A DNA stretch of 64,000 nucleotides from Hanleya hanleyi (taxonomy: Eukaryota > Mollusca > Polyplacophora > Lepidopleurida > Hanleyidae), in NCBI GenBank assembly GCA_036873755.1, contig JAVTVY010019642.1:1-64000 (forward strand), written 5' to 3'. Below are positions 53,201 to 62,805 of this stretch, in pieces. The translations under genes and the position numbers were made by a program. A model generated the notes under the pieces. It was not told the origin of the DNA and searched no databases. It saw nothing but the letters and a program-made list of their open reading frames with translations. Within the stretch, counting starts at the first letter, position 1, and the number at the start of each line of letters is the position of its first letter.

Positions 53201-53745
53201 TTAATACCTTATATCTATAATACCATCCTATTCAGCGTTATCAACGTTGCAAACGAGCACGTACAGATCGAGGGCTGGCTTCGTCTACACGTAAATTTTG
53301 TCCTGCCTCAGTTATGACCCTTGGGCGTGCCTAAAATTCAGGACTCATTTACGGGAATAAAATCTGACAAAAAACGGTCAGGTTGACCCCCAGTTTTTTT
53401 TGCCTTTTTAAGTTGAGACCGGACCAGGGAACGTGAGTAAGAAGTTTAATTGAAATCGCTCTTACAGATTTTTCTGGAAATTGAGCCGAATTTGACCATT
53501 TTTCGACATTTTAAAGGGTTTTCTAGGAAAAATGAAGCAAGCTTGGAGGAGAATGTTCGAGATTCATTAATCTACAACATAGCAGTGCTATATCTTAAAA
53601 TAATAGCTTAATCATGCTCTTTCAGAAAATATATACATATAAGTGATTTGGGTTGAAAATTTTACGACAATTGGTGGCCGAAAAACGGATCCATGGTCTA
53701 TTCCATGCCGAATGGAAGAATCCCTGGAGTGCGCCCTTGGGGTCG
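50265..53745 (+). repeat. Large direct repeats enclosing a three-unit tandem array
   Basis: A ~640 bp block (GGCCCTCCACAGTTTC... to ...AATCCCTGGAG) occurs at about 50265-50910 and again at 53106-53745. Between them a 667-766 bp unit repeats three times, with TAGTTACATxTGAAGCGCTA starting at 51008, 51675 and 52441. A hairpin-forming ~60 bp block (AGTGGAGTC...GACTCCAT) begins units one and three. Short frames within it (for example 52404-52739) recur in each unit but lack family resemblance. Origin unknown. Confidence 0.8.
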
Positions 53746-53984
53746 CTTCTCGGTTACATAATTTCCATGCTTCGCTGCATGGAATCTATAATACAGAAGC
53801 AAAAAAAAAACGTTCAGTCAACCGTTCTGAGTTGATTTTAAAACTTGGGAAGGCAGAAAGACCCTCCCGCATCCAACGCCTATGAAGTAGCAGTTGCCTC
53901 CCTCATGTATATCACCCGAGACCAACAATGCTAAAAAATATTACTGCCATTTCGGCGGGGGACTTAGCATCCTCTGGTCACTGT
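53746..53984. other. No gene seen
   Basis: It contains the short hairpin TTCCATGC-TTC-GCTGCATGGAA (53763-53785) followed by an A-run; otherwise unclassified. Confidence 0.5.
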
Positions 53985-54430
53985 CCGTCGTTACGCCTTG
54001 GAAATTAAGGTCCGTCTCAACGCCTTAACGCCCTATCTTCACGCCTCAACGCCCATCTCGATGCCTTAACGCCCTAGTACGCCCTGTACGTTATAGCCCA
54101 TAGGGCACAGAGTACACCAGGATGCGGGTACAGGCGTGCGATGACGTCATTTCCGACGATGTCCGGTGATGATGTCTTATTCATCAAGGGTCAGGGGTCA
54201 ATGGTCAGCGGTTGACAATGCGTTAAAGCGTTACGATAGGAGGTTATTATAAAGGCGTTAAGCTAGGGCGCTAAGGCGTTAAAAAGAGGCGCTAAGGCGT
54301 TAAGATATGGTGTTAAGGCGTTTAAGCGGGCGTTAAGGCGATAAGATAGGGCGTTTAGATGGCGTTAAGGCGTTTGGATGGGCGTTAAGGCGTAACAACG
54401 GGCAGTAACGGGTGTCACTGCATTTCGATC
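53985..54430. repeat. Inverted minisatellite of CGTTAAGG-type units
   Basis: The left half (about 53990-54080) reads CGCCTTAACGCC; the right half (54225-54420) reads GGCGTTAAGGCG or GCGTTAAGATAGGG on the same strand, so the two halves are inverted. A few more units occur at 55210-55265 inside the outer right TIR. Confidence 0.8.
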
Positions 54431-54523
54431 AATTAGTGTAAATTCCATGGGATAGATAGACACACCAGCAGTGCTTCTGAACTATTTCACCAGCTGAGCG
54501 TTTGCGGGCGTTACTCTCCTTAA

Positions 54524-55027
54524 AAGCAAGCGTGTTCAAGAAACGTGAACAGTCGACGTTCAACTGTCAACGTGGGTTATACATGTTTTGAGTGTGAACA
54601 CACGTTCACCAGACATTACGATATGATGCGATACCAAAAGAATATATACGGGATTGAAGACACCGAGAAGCCAACCGAGGCAGATTCTAACAGTATATCG
54701 GCTGATTCAGAGAGTCTATCTACTGATACGGAGAGCTTGACCTCAGATAGTGAGCCTACGTCCCAGAAAAGCCTGAGGGAGGAAGACTCTACCTTCTGGG
54801 GTCGTATTGTGCAAGGAGCTATTAATAGTCCTGCTGACACGATCAAAGACGCCGGACAGGATAACTTAGAACAGGCGTACATCCAAATGCGCCCCTGCCT
54901 AAAAAAAACAGTCATTGCGATCTATGAACAGTATAGCGATCACATCATACATAGCGGAAGGTTGAAGCAACACCAAATGGCGGATTCTGATTGGACAAAA
55001 GCAGCCGAGAATAAGAGAAAAATATGA
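54524..55027 (+). CDS. TIR-encoded C2H2 zinc-finger protein, right copy, no ATG seen
   Basis: An open frame of about 167 codons from 54524 to TGA at 55025-55027. A C2H2-like finger lies near the N-terminus (YTCFECEHTFTRHYDMMRYQ; the second metal-ligand histidine appears replaced in KNIYG). It is followed by an acidic Ser/Asp/Glu-rich linker (ISADSESLSTDTES) and a helical C-terminal domain (FWGRIVQGAIN, LKKTVIAIYEQYSDHII). There is no ATG before the finger, so it may be a 3' exon or 5' truncated. The left TIR has fragments of the same gene at 47413-47650 and 34440-34573. Plausibly a DNA-binding factor of the outer element; role unknown. Confidence 0.55.
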   Translation, partial: KQACSRNVNSRRSTVNVGYTCFECEHTFTRHYDMMRYQKNIYGIEDTEKPTEADSNSISADSESLSTDTESLTSDSEPTSQKSLREEDSTFWGRIVQGAINSPADTIKDAGQDNLEQAYIQMRPCLKKTVIAIYEQYSDHIIHSGRLKQHQMADSDWTKAAENKRKI

Positions 55028-55339
55028 CAGATGCATCGACAAATGGCGGCATCTGATTGGACAAGAGCATACTTGATTTGAAAACATACCCAACGCCGCC
55101 CCCGCAGCTTCGGTATAATGTAACATTAGGGAAGAATAAACTATATGAAAACTTAAGAACGAGTTGATCTTTCTTTCATTCATCTGTCTGCATCAAAACG
55201 TCAAGGCTTTATACTAGGGCAAAAGGGCGTTAAGATAAGGCGTTAAGATAGGCGATAAGGCGTTGAGTATTGGTATGCGTATAACCTTCGAGTGCCTGAG
55301 GCATAGTCAGCACCTCCGAAACTCATCTTTCTCTACCGC

Positions 55340-55870
55340 TCCATGGTGCGCATGCGCACGCGTATCACCGCTAGTCTGCCTCTACTCGATAAGAGCTTCA
55401 ATAGGATACCACCCATGTTTGGATACACCAGGTACATGTAGCCAGAGCGAACATGGGCATGTCTCCCCAAACGCGCTCCTTTGCACTACGGAAACTCCCC
55501 TTCCTCAACTACTATACGTGTGCTCAAGCGCATATCACTCGCAGTCTGACTCTGACACCTCACACGACCCATTCGGACCAATATTGGTCCCTCTGGACCC
55601 CGAAATGTCCATTCCAATGCCCTTTTCCCACCACTCATGTGCAGATGGACGGTATTCGCACTACACATCCATCCAGTCGGATACTCCCCCACGAATGCGT
55701 TAAACTGATACATCACACGACCCATCCGGACCAATATTGGTACATCTCTACCCCAAAACGAGAACTCACTCATCCAGTCTGACGCTCCCTCACGAGTGCT
55801 ACACACTGACACCTCACACTACCCATTCGGACCAGGGATAATCCACTTCGACCCAAAAGTCCACCTCAGG
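55340..55870. repeat. Subterminal tandem repeats of outer TIR, ~140 bp
   Basis: The block ACCCATTCGGACCAATATTGG and variants starts near 55564, 55725 and 55817, with CATCCAGTCGGATACTCCC or CATCCAGTCTGACGCTCCC between. GCGCATGCGC is at 55348-55357. Equivalents occur in the left TIR near 29700-29900 and 34120-34260. Confidence 0.75.
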
Positions 55871-56062
55871 CGCAACGCATGCACAATATAACTTTTCATC
55901 AAAAGTCACCAAATGACCACAGCGTGAGATCCATAACAACAAAAAATGACCACCACTGGCCGAATACTCCCACCCCAAACATGCATTGCCGGAGAAGTAA
56001 ATTAACTGAAGGGGATTTGGAGGCCTATTAATAAAATTGACGTGACCTTTGACCCGGACGTG

Positions 56063-56106
56063 TGACGTGCATCGATATCCTATCGAAGTATGCGTGGGTG
56101 GTACCC
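56063..56106 (+). pseudogene. 44 bp Polinton integrase fragment within outer right TIR
   Basis: TGACGTGCATCGATATCCTA and the following bases match copy A's integrase gene (complement of about 3681-3724) with one mismatch, encoding TCIDILSKYAWVVP. The left TIR lacks it. Confidence 0.85.
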
Positions 56107-56109
56107 TGT

Positions 56110-56396
56110 CCAGAGATATCAGTTAACATTGAAGGAACTGGGGCAAATTCCTATCCTATTCAGGGGTGTAAATGTTCGAATCAAGGGAGATAACTAAGAA
56201 TTGGGCCAACATATTTAGGATTGCCGGTCACAGTTCTTGTGTCCTGAGTGTATAGATGGCAGCACGATCGTTGTCATACGGGGATTCTACAACGCAAGAG
56301 CGGCTATTTTGTTTGATATGAAATTGCGGAACAAAATTGGTACCGCCGAACACGGAAAGCTCGATACGGGGAACGCACTGATCATAGACTCGTATT
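56110..56396 (+). pseudogene. TIR-encoded ~95 aa protein, right copy, with stops
   Basis: Aligns with 29251-29544: RYQLTLKELG, VNVRIKGDN, then stops, then PECIDGSTIVVIRGF, MKLRN and LDTGNALIIDSY. At least two in-frame stops are present (after KGDN and shortly after). The family is unrecognised. Confidence 0.6.
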
Positions 56397-56838
56397 AATA
56401 CCATGATACAGCACATATAGGTTATGTTTATTGAATAGTTCACCCACTTGGATGGGTATTATACAGAGAGTGGAGGGGGGGATCCCCCCCCCCCCCACAC
56501 AAGCACCACAACAAACATTCTAGAAACTTCCATGGGTTCTTACCACTCAGGACATTCCCGGAGATGACCGGCCATTGCCGAAGATTCAGACGACGCGACC
56601 ACCCGCGTATTTCATGGTCCTCGACATGGGACTAATTTCTGTCCGCGGAGGCTACTCCTCGGAAGTGTTCGCATCACCGCCGGACATGGTCGCATCGCCG
56701 ATGAATAGACTCTCCGGGGTCACTTCCGGTCGCGTGATCGTAAATCCTTGTCGAAACTTTAGTGAACTTGACATCCGCGTGACCTCCGCAATATGCAAAT
56801 TTTTTAGGTAATTCTCCCTAACATGCCCTTTTACTACT
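56397..56838. repeat. Outer right TIR terminal part with G-run/C-run and CCGCGG module
   Basis: A GGGGGGATCC and C14 tract at about 56476-56496, then the GACGACGCGACCACCCGCGT block and TCCGCGGAGGCTACTCCTC module, matching 28960-29090 inverted. Confidence 0.8.
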
Positions 56839-56844
56839 ATATAA

Positions 56845-57601
56845 TAGGTTCTACAAAATTCATATTTTCTTATTCGAAAATTGTGACTGATGGTACTACA
56901 GTATACCGAAAGTCAACACATACTGGGATATATGTACACTACAATAGTTTCGAGCCTTGGTCCAGGAAAGTAACATGGATAAGAACTTTGATAGATCGAG
57001 CACGCAAACTTTGCAGTAACGCCAACTTGTTATCTAAAGAACTTGACAAAATTAAACAATTTATGTTATGGAATGGTTTTCCCAGCAAAGTATGTCAGAA
57101 ATTGTTACAGAAATATCAAAATCCACCTCAAAAACGGCATGACAACAGTTCTGACGAAAATATCCCCAAAATATATCTCAGCTTACCCTTTTTTGGCAGA
57201 CAGGGTGAACGAATTGTTAACATAACTATTATTATTATATCAAGAAAATGAAACGACTATTAAATGATGCAGCTAGGTTTATTGTTATATATAAAACACG
57301 CAAGTTGTCTAAATTTGTGTCCTACAAAGACTATATTCCGGACTTTCTAAAAAGTTACATTGTATATGAATTTTGCTGTCCCAGGTGTAGCAAAAATTAT
57401 ATCGGGCAAACAGAAAGATATTTAATGACCAGATTAAATGAACATTCTAATCCTAATAGTGAAATTCACTCCCATGTTATGAAATGCGACGCTTTCCAGC
57501 ACATTTATGACTTAATGTTATTACCAGACCGTATTACCAGGTCGGTCAAGGAATTTAAACTAACTGCACATATGCTACTACCTTGCACTAAAGTACGGTA
57601 A
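56845..57601 (+). pseudogene. Penelope-like element RT C-terminus and GIY-YIG endonuclease
   Basis: The first frame (about 56863-57240) has the RT end: TTVYRKSTHTGIYVHYNSF, then LIDRARKLCSN and LDKIKQFMLWNGFP. A frame break near 57240 precedes the second frame (57248-57601), which carries FKSYIVYEFCCPRCSKNYIG, the GIY-YIG core, and LMTRLNEH. The N-terminal RT is missing; the element begins right at the outer TIR end. Penelope-like elements nick targets with this endonuclease. It differs in sequence from the 23169-23600 copy, so two lineages are present. Confidence 0.85.
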
Positions 57602-58480
57602 TTTATTATGCCAGGCACTGGAGCGAGTTGATGTCCAAGGAATCTATTGCCATAAAAGACGAGAGATCCTGAAGGATCTTGGCGCCCACCATTGTCCGAT
57701 AATTGTAAGCTAATGACAAGAGGATCTTTTTGTCCATTGTTACTAAGAACAAAAGACTGGTTCGTAATTTTGTTTGCAGAATTTCGAATTTGGGCGAAAA
57801 AGATCGAAAAAGAGGCACTGGAAAACAACCAAGATATTATGTTTCTGAGTTTCAGGAGTTTCAAGATTTCTAGAAACTGCACTTGATATCGGTTGTTATA
57901 GTACAAGTGAAATGAGCAAAGTTAGTCTGAAAATGAATGTCCGGAGAATCCTTCGTCTTCGTTTTGTAGTATTTTTTTCTTTGCGCGTGTCATCATTGGG
58001 TACTGGAAGCGAAGACAAATCTCTTTGACATGAGCTATGAAACATACTTAAGATTTTGAAATTAGGAAAGAATGCTAATTCTGTTCTGTTTACTGGGCTA
58101 GTTTGAGATATCTCATTCAAGATACCATGCTCGAAAATAATCAGATGGCAGACTACTGATGGAATCCGGTCCGTAATGTTGAAACTTTGAAAGTGAAATC
58201 CTGATTATCTCCCTTGGGTCGAAACACGCAGACGTCTACAGTTGTCGGGTTGTGAAGTTGTGTCACAACAGTGACGTCCCTTCTTGTAGCCGGCCCGTCA
58301 GCAGACGAAACGGTGGGGCAGTTCACTTGCAACGGCATGAGCTAAAGTAAACTGATTTAAAATTTTAATTCAAAATCATTTAAACTCCTTGATATAGAAG
58401 GTGAAGGTATGGATATTCTCTATAGTAAATATATAGAATATACCCCACTGCTTGATCTGCCAACGCTTGTGATGCAACGT
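57602..58480. other. No gene seen
   Basis: Unclassified AT-rich sequence following the Penelope-like fragment; no frame with homology. Confidence 0.5.
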
Positions 58481-58484
58481 CACA

Positions 58485-60240
58485 ACTCATGAATATCGTA
58501 TTAATTTGAAGCGTAACTTGGATTTTCAAATCGGACCAAAAAAGGTATCTTGCACAACTAGGCTCCATGTGAGACCTGTGTACCAAATTTAAGAAAGATC
58601 CATGAAGTAGTTCCTGAGAATTCACGATAACTGTTTCAAGGAGAAATTAAAGATGGCCACCTGGCGGCCATGTTGGATTTTCGAACGGACCAAAAAGGTA
58701 TCTTGTACAACTGGACCACAAGGGGAACCTGTGTACCAAATTTGAGAAAGATCCATGTAATACTTCCTGAGAAATCATGATAACAAAGTTTCATGTGGAA
58801 ATCTAAGATGGCCGCCTGGTGGCCATATCGGATTTTCGACTCGGACCGAAAAAGGTATCTGGCACAACTAGACCCCAAGGGACACCTGTGTACCAAATTT
58901 GAAAAAGATCCATGCAGTAGTTCCTGAGAAATCTCGATAACAAAGTTTCATGGGGAAATCCAAGATGGCCACGGCACCTTGTGGCCATATTGGATTTTCG
59001 AATTGGACCAGAAAAGGTATCATGCACAACTAGACTCCAAAGGGAACCTGTGTATCAAATTTGAGAAAGATCCATGCAGTAGTTCCCGAGAAATCACGAT
59101 AACAAATTTCATGGGGAATCCAAGATGGCTGTCTGGTGGCCATATTGGATTTTAGAATCGGACAAAAGAAGGCATCTTGCACAACTAGACCCCAAGGGTA
59201 ACCTGTGTACAAAATTTGAAAAAGATGCATGCAGTATTTCCTGAGGCGCGATAACAAATTTTCATGGGGAAATCCAAGATGGCTGCCTTTGGCCATATTG
59301 GATTTTCGAATCGGACCAAAAAAGGTATCATGCACAACTAGACCCCAAGGGGAACCTGTGTACCAAATTTGAGAAAGATCCATGCACTTAGTTCCCGAGA
59401 AATCACGATAACAAAGTTTCATGGGGAATCCAAGATGGCTGCTTGCTGGCCATATTGGATTTTCGAATCGGATCAGAAAAGGTATCTTGCACAACTAGAC
59501 CCCAAGGGGAACCTGTGTACAAAATTTGAAAAAGATCCATGCAGTATTTCCTGAGAAATCCCGATAACAAAGTTTCATGGGGAAATCCAAGATGGCTGCC
59601 TGGTGGCCATATTGGATTTTCGAATCGGACCAAAAAAAAAGTTATCTTGCACAACGAGAACCCAAGGGGGACCTGCGTACCAAATTTGAGAAAGATCCAT
59701 GCATTACTTCCTGAGAAATCACGATAACAAATTTTCATGGGGAAATCCAAGATGGCTGCCTGGCGGCCATATGGGATTTTCGAATCGGACCAGAAAAGGT
59801 ATTTTGCACAACTAGACCCCAAGGGGAACCTGTGTACAAAATTTGAAAAAGATCCATGCAGTAGTTCCTGAGAAATCCCGATAACAAAGTTTCATGGGGA
59901 AATCCAAGATGGCTGCCTGGTGGCTATATTGGATTTTCGATTCGGACCAGAAAAGGTGTCTTGCACAACTAGACCCCAAGGGGAACCTGTGTACAAATTT
60001 GAGAAAGATCCATGCAGTAGTTCCTGAGAAATCGCGATAACAAGGTTTCATGGGGAAATCCAAGATGGCTGCCTGGTGGCCATATTGGATTTTCGAATTT
60101 CCTGAGAAATCGCGGTAACAAGAATTGTTCACGAACGGACGGAATGACGACGGACGACGGACGGACGGACGACGGAAGACGGACCACGGACAAAAAGTGA
60201 TTTGAACAGCCCACCATCTGGTGATGGTGGGCTAAAAAAA
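58485..60240 (-). mobile_element. Tandem-core element, family 3 (CCAAGATGGC, ~155 bp units)
   Basis: About eleven units of ~150-160 bp (58490-60120). Each holds 'TTGGATTTTCGAATCGGACC', 'TTGCACAACTAGACCCCAAG', 'AAAGATCCATGCAGTA', 'CGATAACAAAGTTTCATGG' and 'CCAAGATGGC'. An ACGG/GGAC microsatellite (60132-60180) follows, then the hairpin AGCCCACCATC-TGGT-GATGGTGGGCT (60208-60233) and an A-run. The hairpin end is on the right, so the element is inverted relative to families 1 and 2. It matches the published pearl-type layout of a ~160 bp core plus ACGG microsatellite. No protein is encoded. Confidence 0.75.
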
Positions 60241-60464
60241 GTCCTGGCCTCAATCATGGGTTGAAAGTATCTAAAGAATTGTGTTCAAATGAGTTCAAGT
60301 CATTGTGTATAGAATCTTTGTCTCAACCATAGCTTGATATATCATGTACAGAATTGTGTTCAAGTTAATTGTTTTGTAAAATTGCTCACTATCCATTGTA
60401 TATAGAACCTTCAGCTTTTGGAAGGTGAACTGTTTTATTCACCCTGTCTTGAACAACTGCGACA
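60241..60464. other. No gene seen
   Basis: AT-rich spacer between the tandem-core element and LINE relic. Confidence 0.5.
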
Positions 60465-62283
60465 CTGAAATCAAAACTAGACTCTGTTCAGTGTCAAGCT
60501 CTTCGTATATGTACAGGGGCTCTCAGAACCGCTCCTTCAAATGTTTTACAAGTTATGTGCAATGAGTGATCTCTGTATATTCGCCGACGTATGAGCACTC
60601 GTAAATTTACGTTAAAGTCCCCAAAAACACAATCTGCCCTATCTGTTTTACCCCTACGCCATATGATAGATTTTATGTTGACAATTCTTCTCAGCCAGAA
60701 CCGTTTAGTATTCGTTTCAAGTCTATTTATTCGTTCCAGGTCTATTTGTTCCATGCTTAATATTCCTGATTTAATTATTCAGCAGTCTTCTGTTCCAGCA
60801 CTTCGTCCTTGGCATTTAATATTACCATTCATATCGTTAGATATTCATAGTAAAGTTAACCCTACCTGGCCTGGGGGGGGGGGGCCAAAATGCCTCCCCT
60901 CTACCAAACTTTCTGTGCTATCTCCGGAACGACAAAAAATAGAGAGCTGAAACTCCGTAACTTTATAGTCTATCGTAATGGGGTCATTTTGAGCCTATTT
61001 CCATGACCCCCCGAGGAGAGTATCATGGGTAAATTCAAGATGGCGGCCATGTGGGGTCCCAGAAAAGTGATGTTTTTGTTATATTTCTTTAAAATTTCTG
61101 CTTTTCTGCGATGAAAAGTGGGCAAAAACTATTTTATTTCACATCACAATAATATTTACTGATTTATCATGCTGTTTTTGCGGAGAAATTGCATAAATAA
61201 AAAATTCGAAAAATCTGACCGAAAAATCGACCAAAAAATGCCGTTTTTTAAAATGACGTCACTGTGACGTCATCAAAGCGGCCATCTTGGATTTTTAAAC
61301 ATTTTCTGGAAGAGCTTGACCCAAGGGTATCTTGTGGTAAGTTTCAGCTCCCTAGCTCAAGGCGTGAGAAAAGTAATTAAGGGAGCCGAAATGCACCCCC
61401 CAGGCCACGACAGGTCCCAAAAAGCCCAGGCCAGATAGGGTTAAGAAATCTGACCCCCAGTATATTATTCAGTCTTGTGCTAGGGAACATATTGATGCTA
61501 ATTGGTCTCAATATTTACAGGTTTTTACAGACGGGTCAAAAGATTCTGATCATGTCGGGGCAGCTTTCTGTGTGCCGGAAAAGCTAGATCTGTGATTTTA
61601 TCAGACTCGTTAAGTTACTTACCAGCACTTATTAATTTTAAATGGACGAAATCTACTCGTATTTTATATGAGATATTACATATCTGCACTGTTTTGTCTT
61701 TTCAGGGAATACATATATGTTTTGAATGGCTTCCTGCCCATGTGGGTCTTTTGGGGAATGAGTCAGATGACCGATTAGCCAAGCAAGCCCTTTTACTTCC
61801 TGATATTTCCATCCCTGTTTTAATGAACATGTCCGCGATTTTAAGTTGGCTAAAACCTCAATTCATTCGCATGTGGCAGGAAGACCGGGATTTCGTCTAC
61901 AAAAGGTCGCTTTTATCATGCTTTTAACTCAGATGTTATTTTAGCCCATGATTTTAACTTATCGTCCCGACTTGCTGAGAAATTATTTTATAGAATTCAA
62001 TCTGTGCATATTCCTTTTAACCCTTACCTTGCTCATTTTAATTTACATGAAACTGGTTCATGTGACGACTGTTTGGTGGACGATTCAGTAGATCATTTTT
62101 TATTCCATTGTCACAGACATGTAAGTTAACGTCATTTATTTTATGCTGATCTTATTCGTGCAGGTGTTTTTAATCCAGCCATGGAGAATGTTTCTAAGCC
62201 TTCTATAACGGTAAGGTGTTCCAGGCTGCTGCGGATTTTATCATCCGATGTAAGCGTTTAATTTATACTGATCATGTATTGTA
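60465..62283 (+). pseudogene. LINE 3' relic (RT end, RNase H), split by a MITE
   Basis: From about 60465 the frame reads LDSVQCQALRICTGALRT, the conserved region after the RT palm. After an interruption by the MITE at 60860-61440 comes RNase H: VFTDGSKDSDHVGAA, SDSLSYL, WLPAHVGLLGNESDD. Frames break at about 60568 (stop), 61590 and 61925. The Cys/His knuckle (SCDDCLVDDSVDHFLFHC) lies near 62060-62110, and the frame ends at about 62283. The lineage is related to, but clearly different from, the LINEs at 11753 and 17336. It is 5' truncated. Confidence 0.85.
60860..61440. mobile_element. piggyBac-like MITE, 581 bp
   Basis: It is flanked by TTAA on both sides (60856-60859, 61441-61444). TIRs are CCCTACCTGGCCTGGG on the left and, in reverse complement, CCCTATCTGGCCTGGG on the right. 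It interrupts the LINE frame, and the flanking codons join in phase when one TTAA and the insert are removed. It contains the simple text CCAAAATGGC...GCGGCCATCTTGG and no transposase. The TTAA target and CCCT-starting TIR are piggyBac hallmarks. Confidence 0.9.
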
Positions 62284-62729
62284 GTTTTTAACTTATTCCT
62301 TTTATATTTGGTTTATCTGTGATTTTGCCGTGATGTCTGTGCAGCTCTACTATTCATCGCATGACCTATACTTATATGTATTCTTTTTTAGATGTGTGCC
62401 TTTTTTGTCTGCTGCTTTCAATCTGCTTTTGCTTTCAATCTGCTTTTGCATGTGTATGCGCGTGTTCATTATGTTATATTTTTTGCTATTTTCATTTATA
62501 AAAATTTGCATGGTCTACTTATTGATTGTTTTTTATATATTTTACTTTTCCCCTTCATGTATATAACCTGCCAAACATTTAATATCGCCTGCCTTTCTCT
62601 GAGCCATAATACTTTAAATCTATCTATTCCTTCTGCATGTTCATTTCGTTGAGATATATATTTCTCTGAAGCAATTTCAATGACATGGCGCGAATCATTC
62701 TATCGAATGGGCGCCAATAATCTAAATTC
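62284..62729. other. No gene seen
   Basis: T-rich sequence, probably 3' of the LINE relic. Confidence 0.5.
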
Positions 62730-62752
62730 TGTCTGTCTGTCTGTCTGTCTGG
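62730..62752 (+). repeat. (GTCT)n microsatellite
   Basis: GTCTGTCTGTCTGTCTGTCT just upstream of the hammerhead-like motif. Confidence 0.9.
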
Positions 62753-62766
62753 CTACCTGTATATTC

Positions 62767-62805
62767 CTGACGATGGTATAACCTGTACCGAAATATAGAA
62801 TATCA
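62767..62805 (+). ncRNA. Candidate hammerhead-type core, degenerate
   Basis: CTGACGA (62767-62773) matches the CUGANGA core, then stem II GGTA...TACC (62775-62789), then GAAA (62790-62793), then a short UAU-AGA-AUA pairing followed by UC. The order is that of a type I hammerhead. Stem I pairing is not convincing, so cleavage activity is uncertain. Such motifs occur in Penelope-like elements and retrozymes. Confidence 0.3.

Larger units (their letters stand above)
28841..56838. mobile_element. Outer Polinton-like element with very long TIRs, heavily nested
   Basis: Both ends start AGTAGTAAAAGGGCAT (28841 rightwards; 56838 leftwards) and remain alignable, as inverted copies, for over 1.7 kb. 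The left copy is split into three pieces by two insertions. Like copy B, the termini begin AGTAGTA and contain the CCTCCGCGG...GATGCGGTC...AAGTAGTCCCA module. The flanking hexamers (CTCAGT and ATATAA) do not match. So the two ends may belong to one element whose target duplication decayed or recombined, or to two elements. The original interior is replaced by repeats at 47651-54540; capsid and polymerase genes of the outer element are not seen. Confidence 0.65.
54545..56838 (-). repeat. Outer element right TIR
   Basis: The inverted counterpart of left segments 47413-47650, 34115-34573 and 28841-29912. It carries the zinc-finger gene, subterminal repeats, the ~95-residue ORF relic and the terminal module. 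It ends AGTAGTAAAAGGGCAT at 56838 (read on the minus strand). Confidence 0.85.

Noticed and set aside
50265..53745. LTR retrotransposon with 640 bp LTRs
   Set aside because: Ends are not TG...CA, no primer site, gag or pol is seen, and the interior is itself a tandem array.
28835..56844. Target duplication for the outer element
   Set aside because: Flanking hexamers CTCAGT and ATATAA differ, so I do not claim a simple single insertion.
58485..60130. Minus-strand frames of 60-150 residues in the ~155 bp array
   Set aside because: They arise from repeat units and show periodic peptide repeats without domain character.
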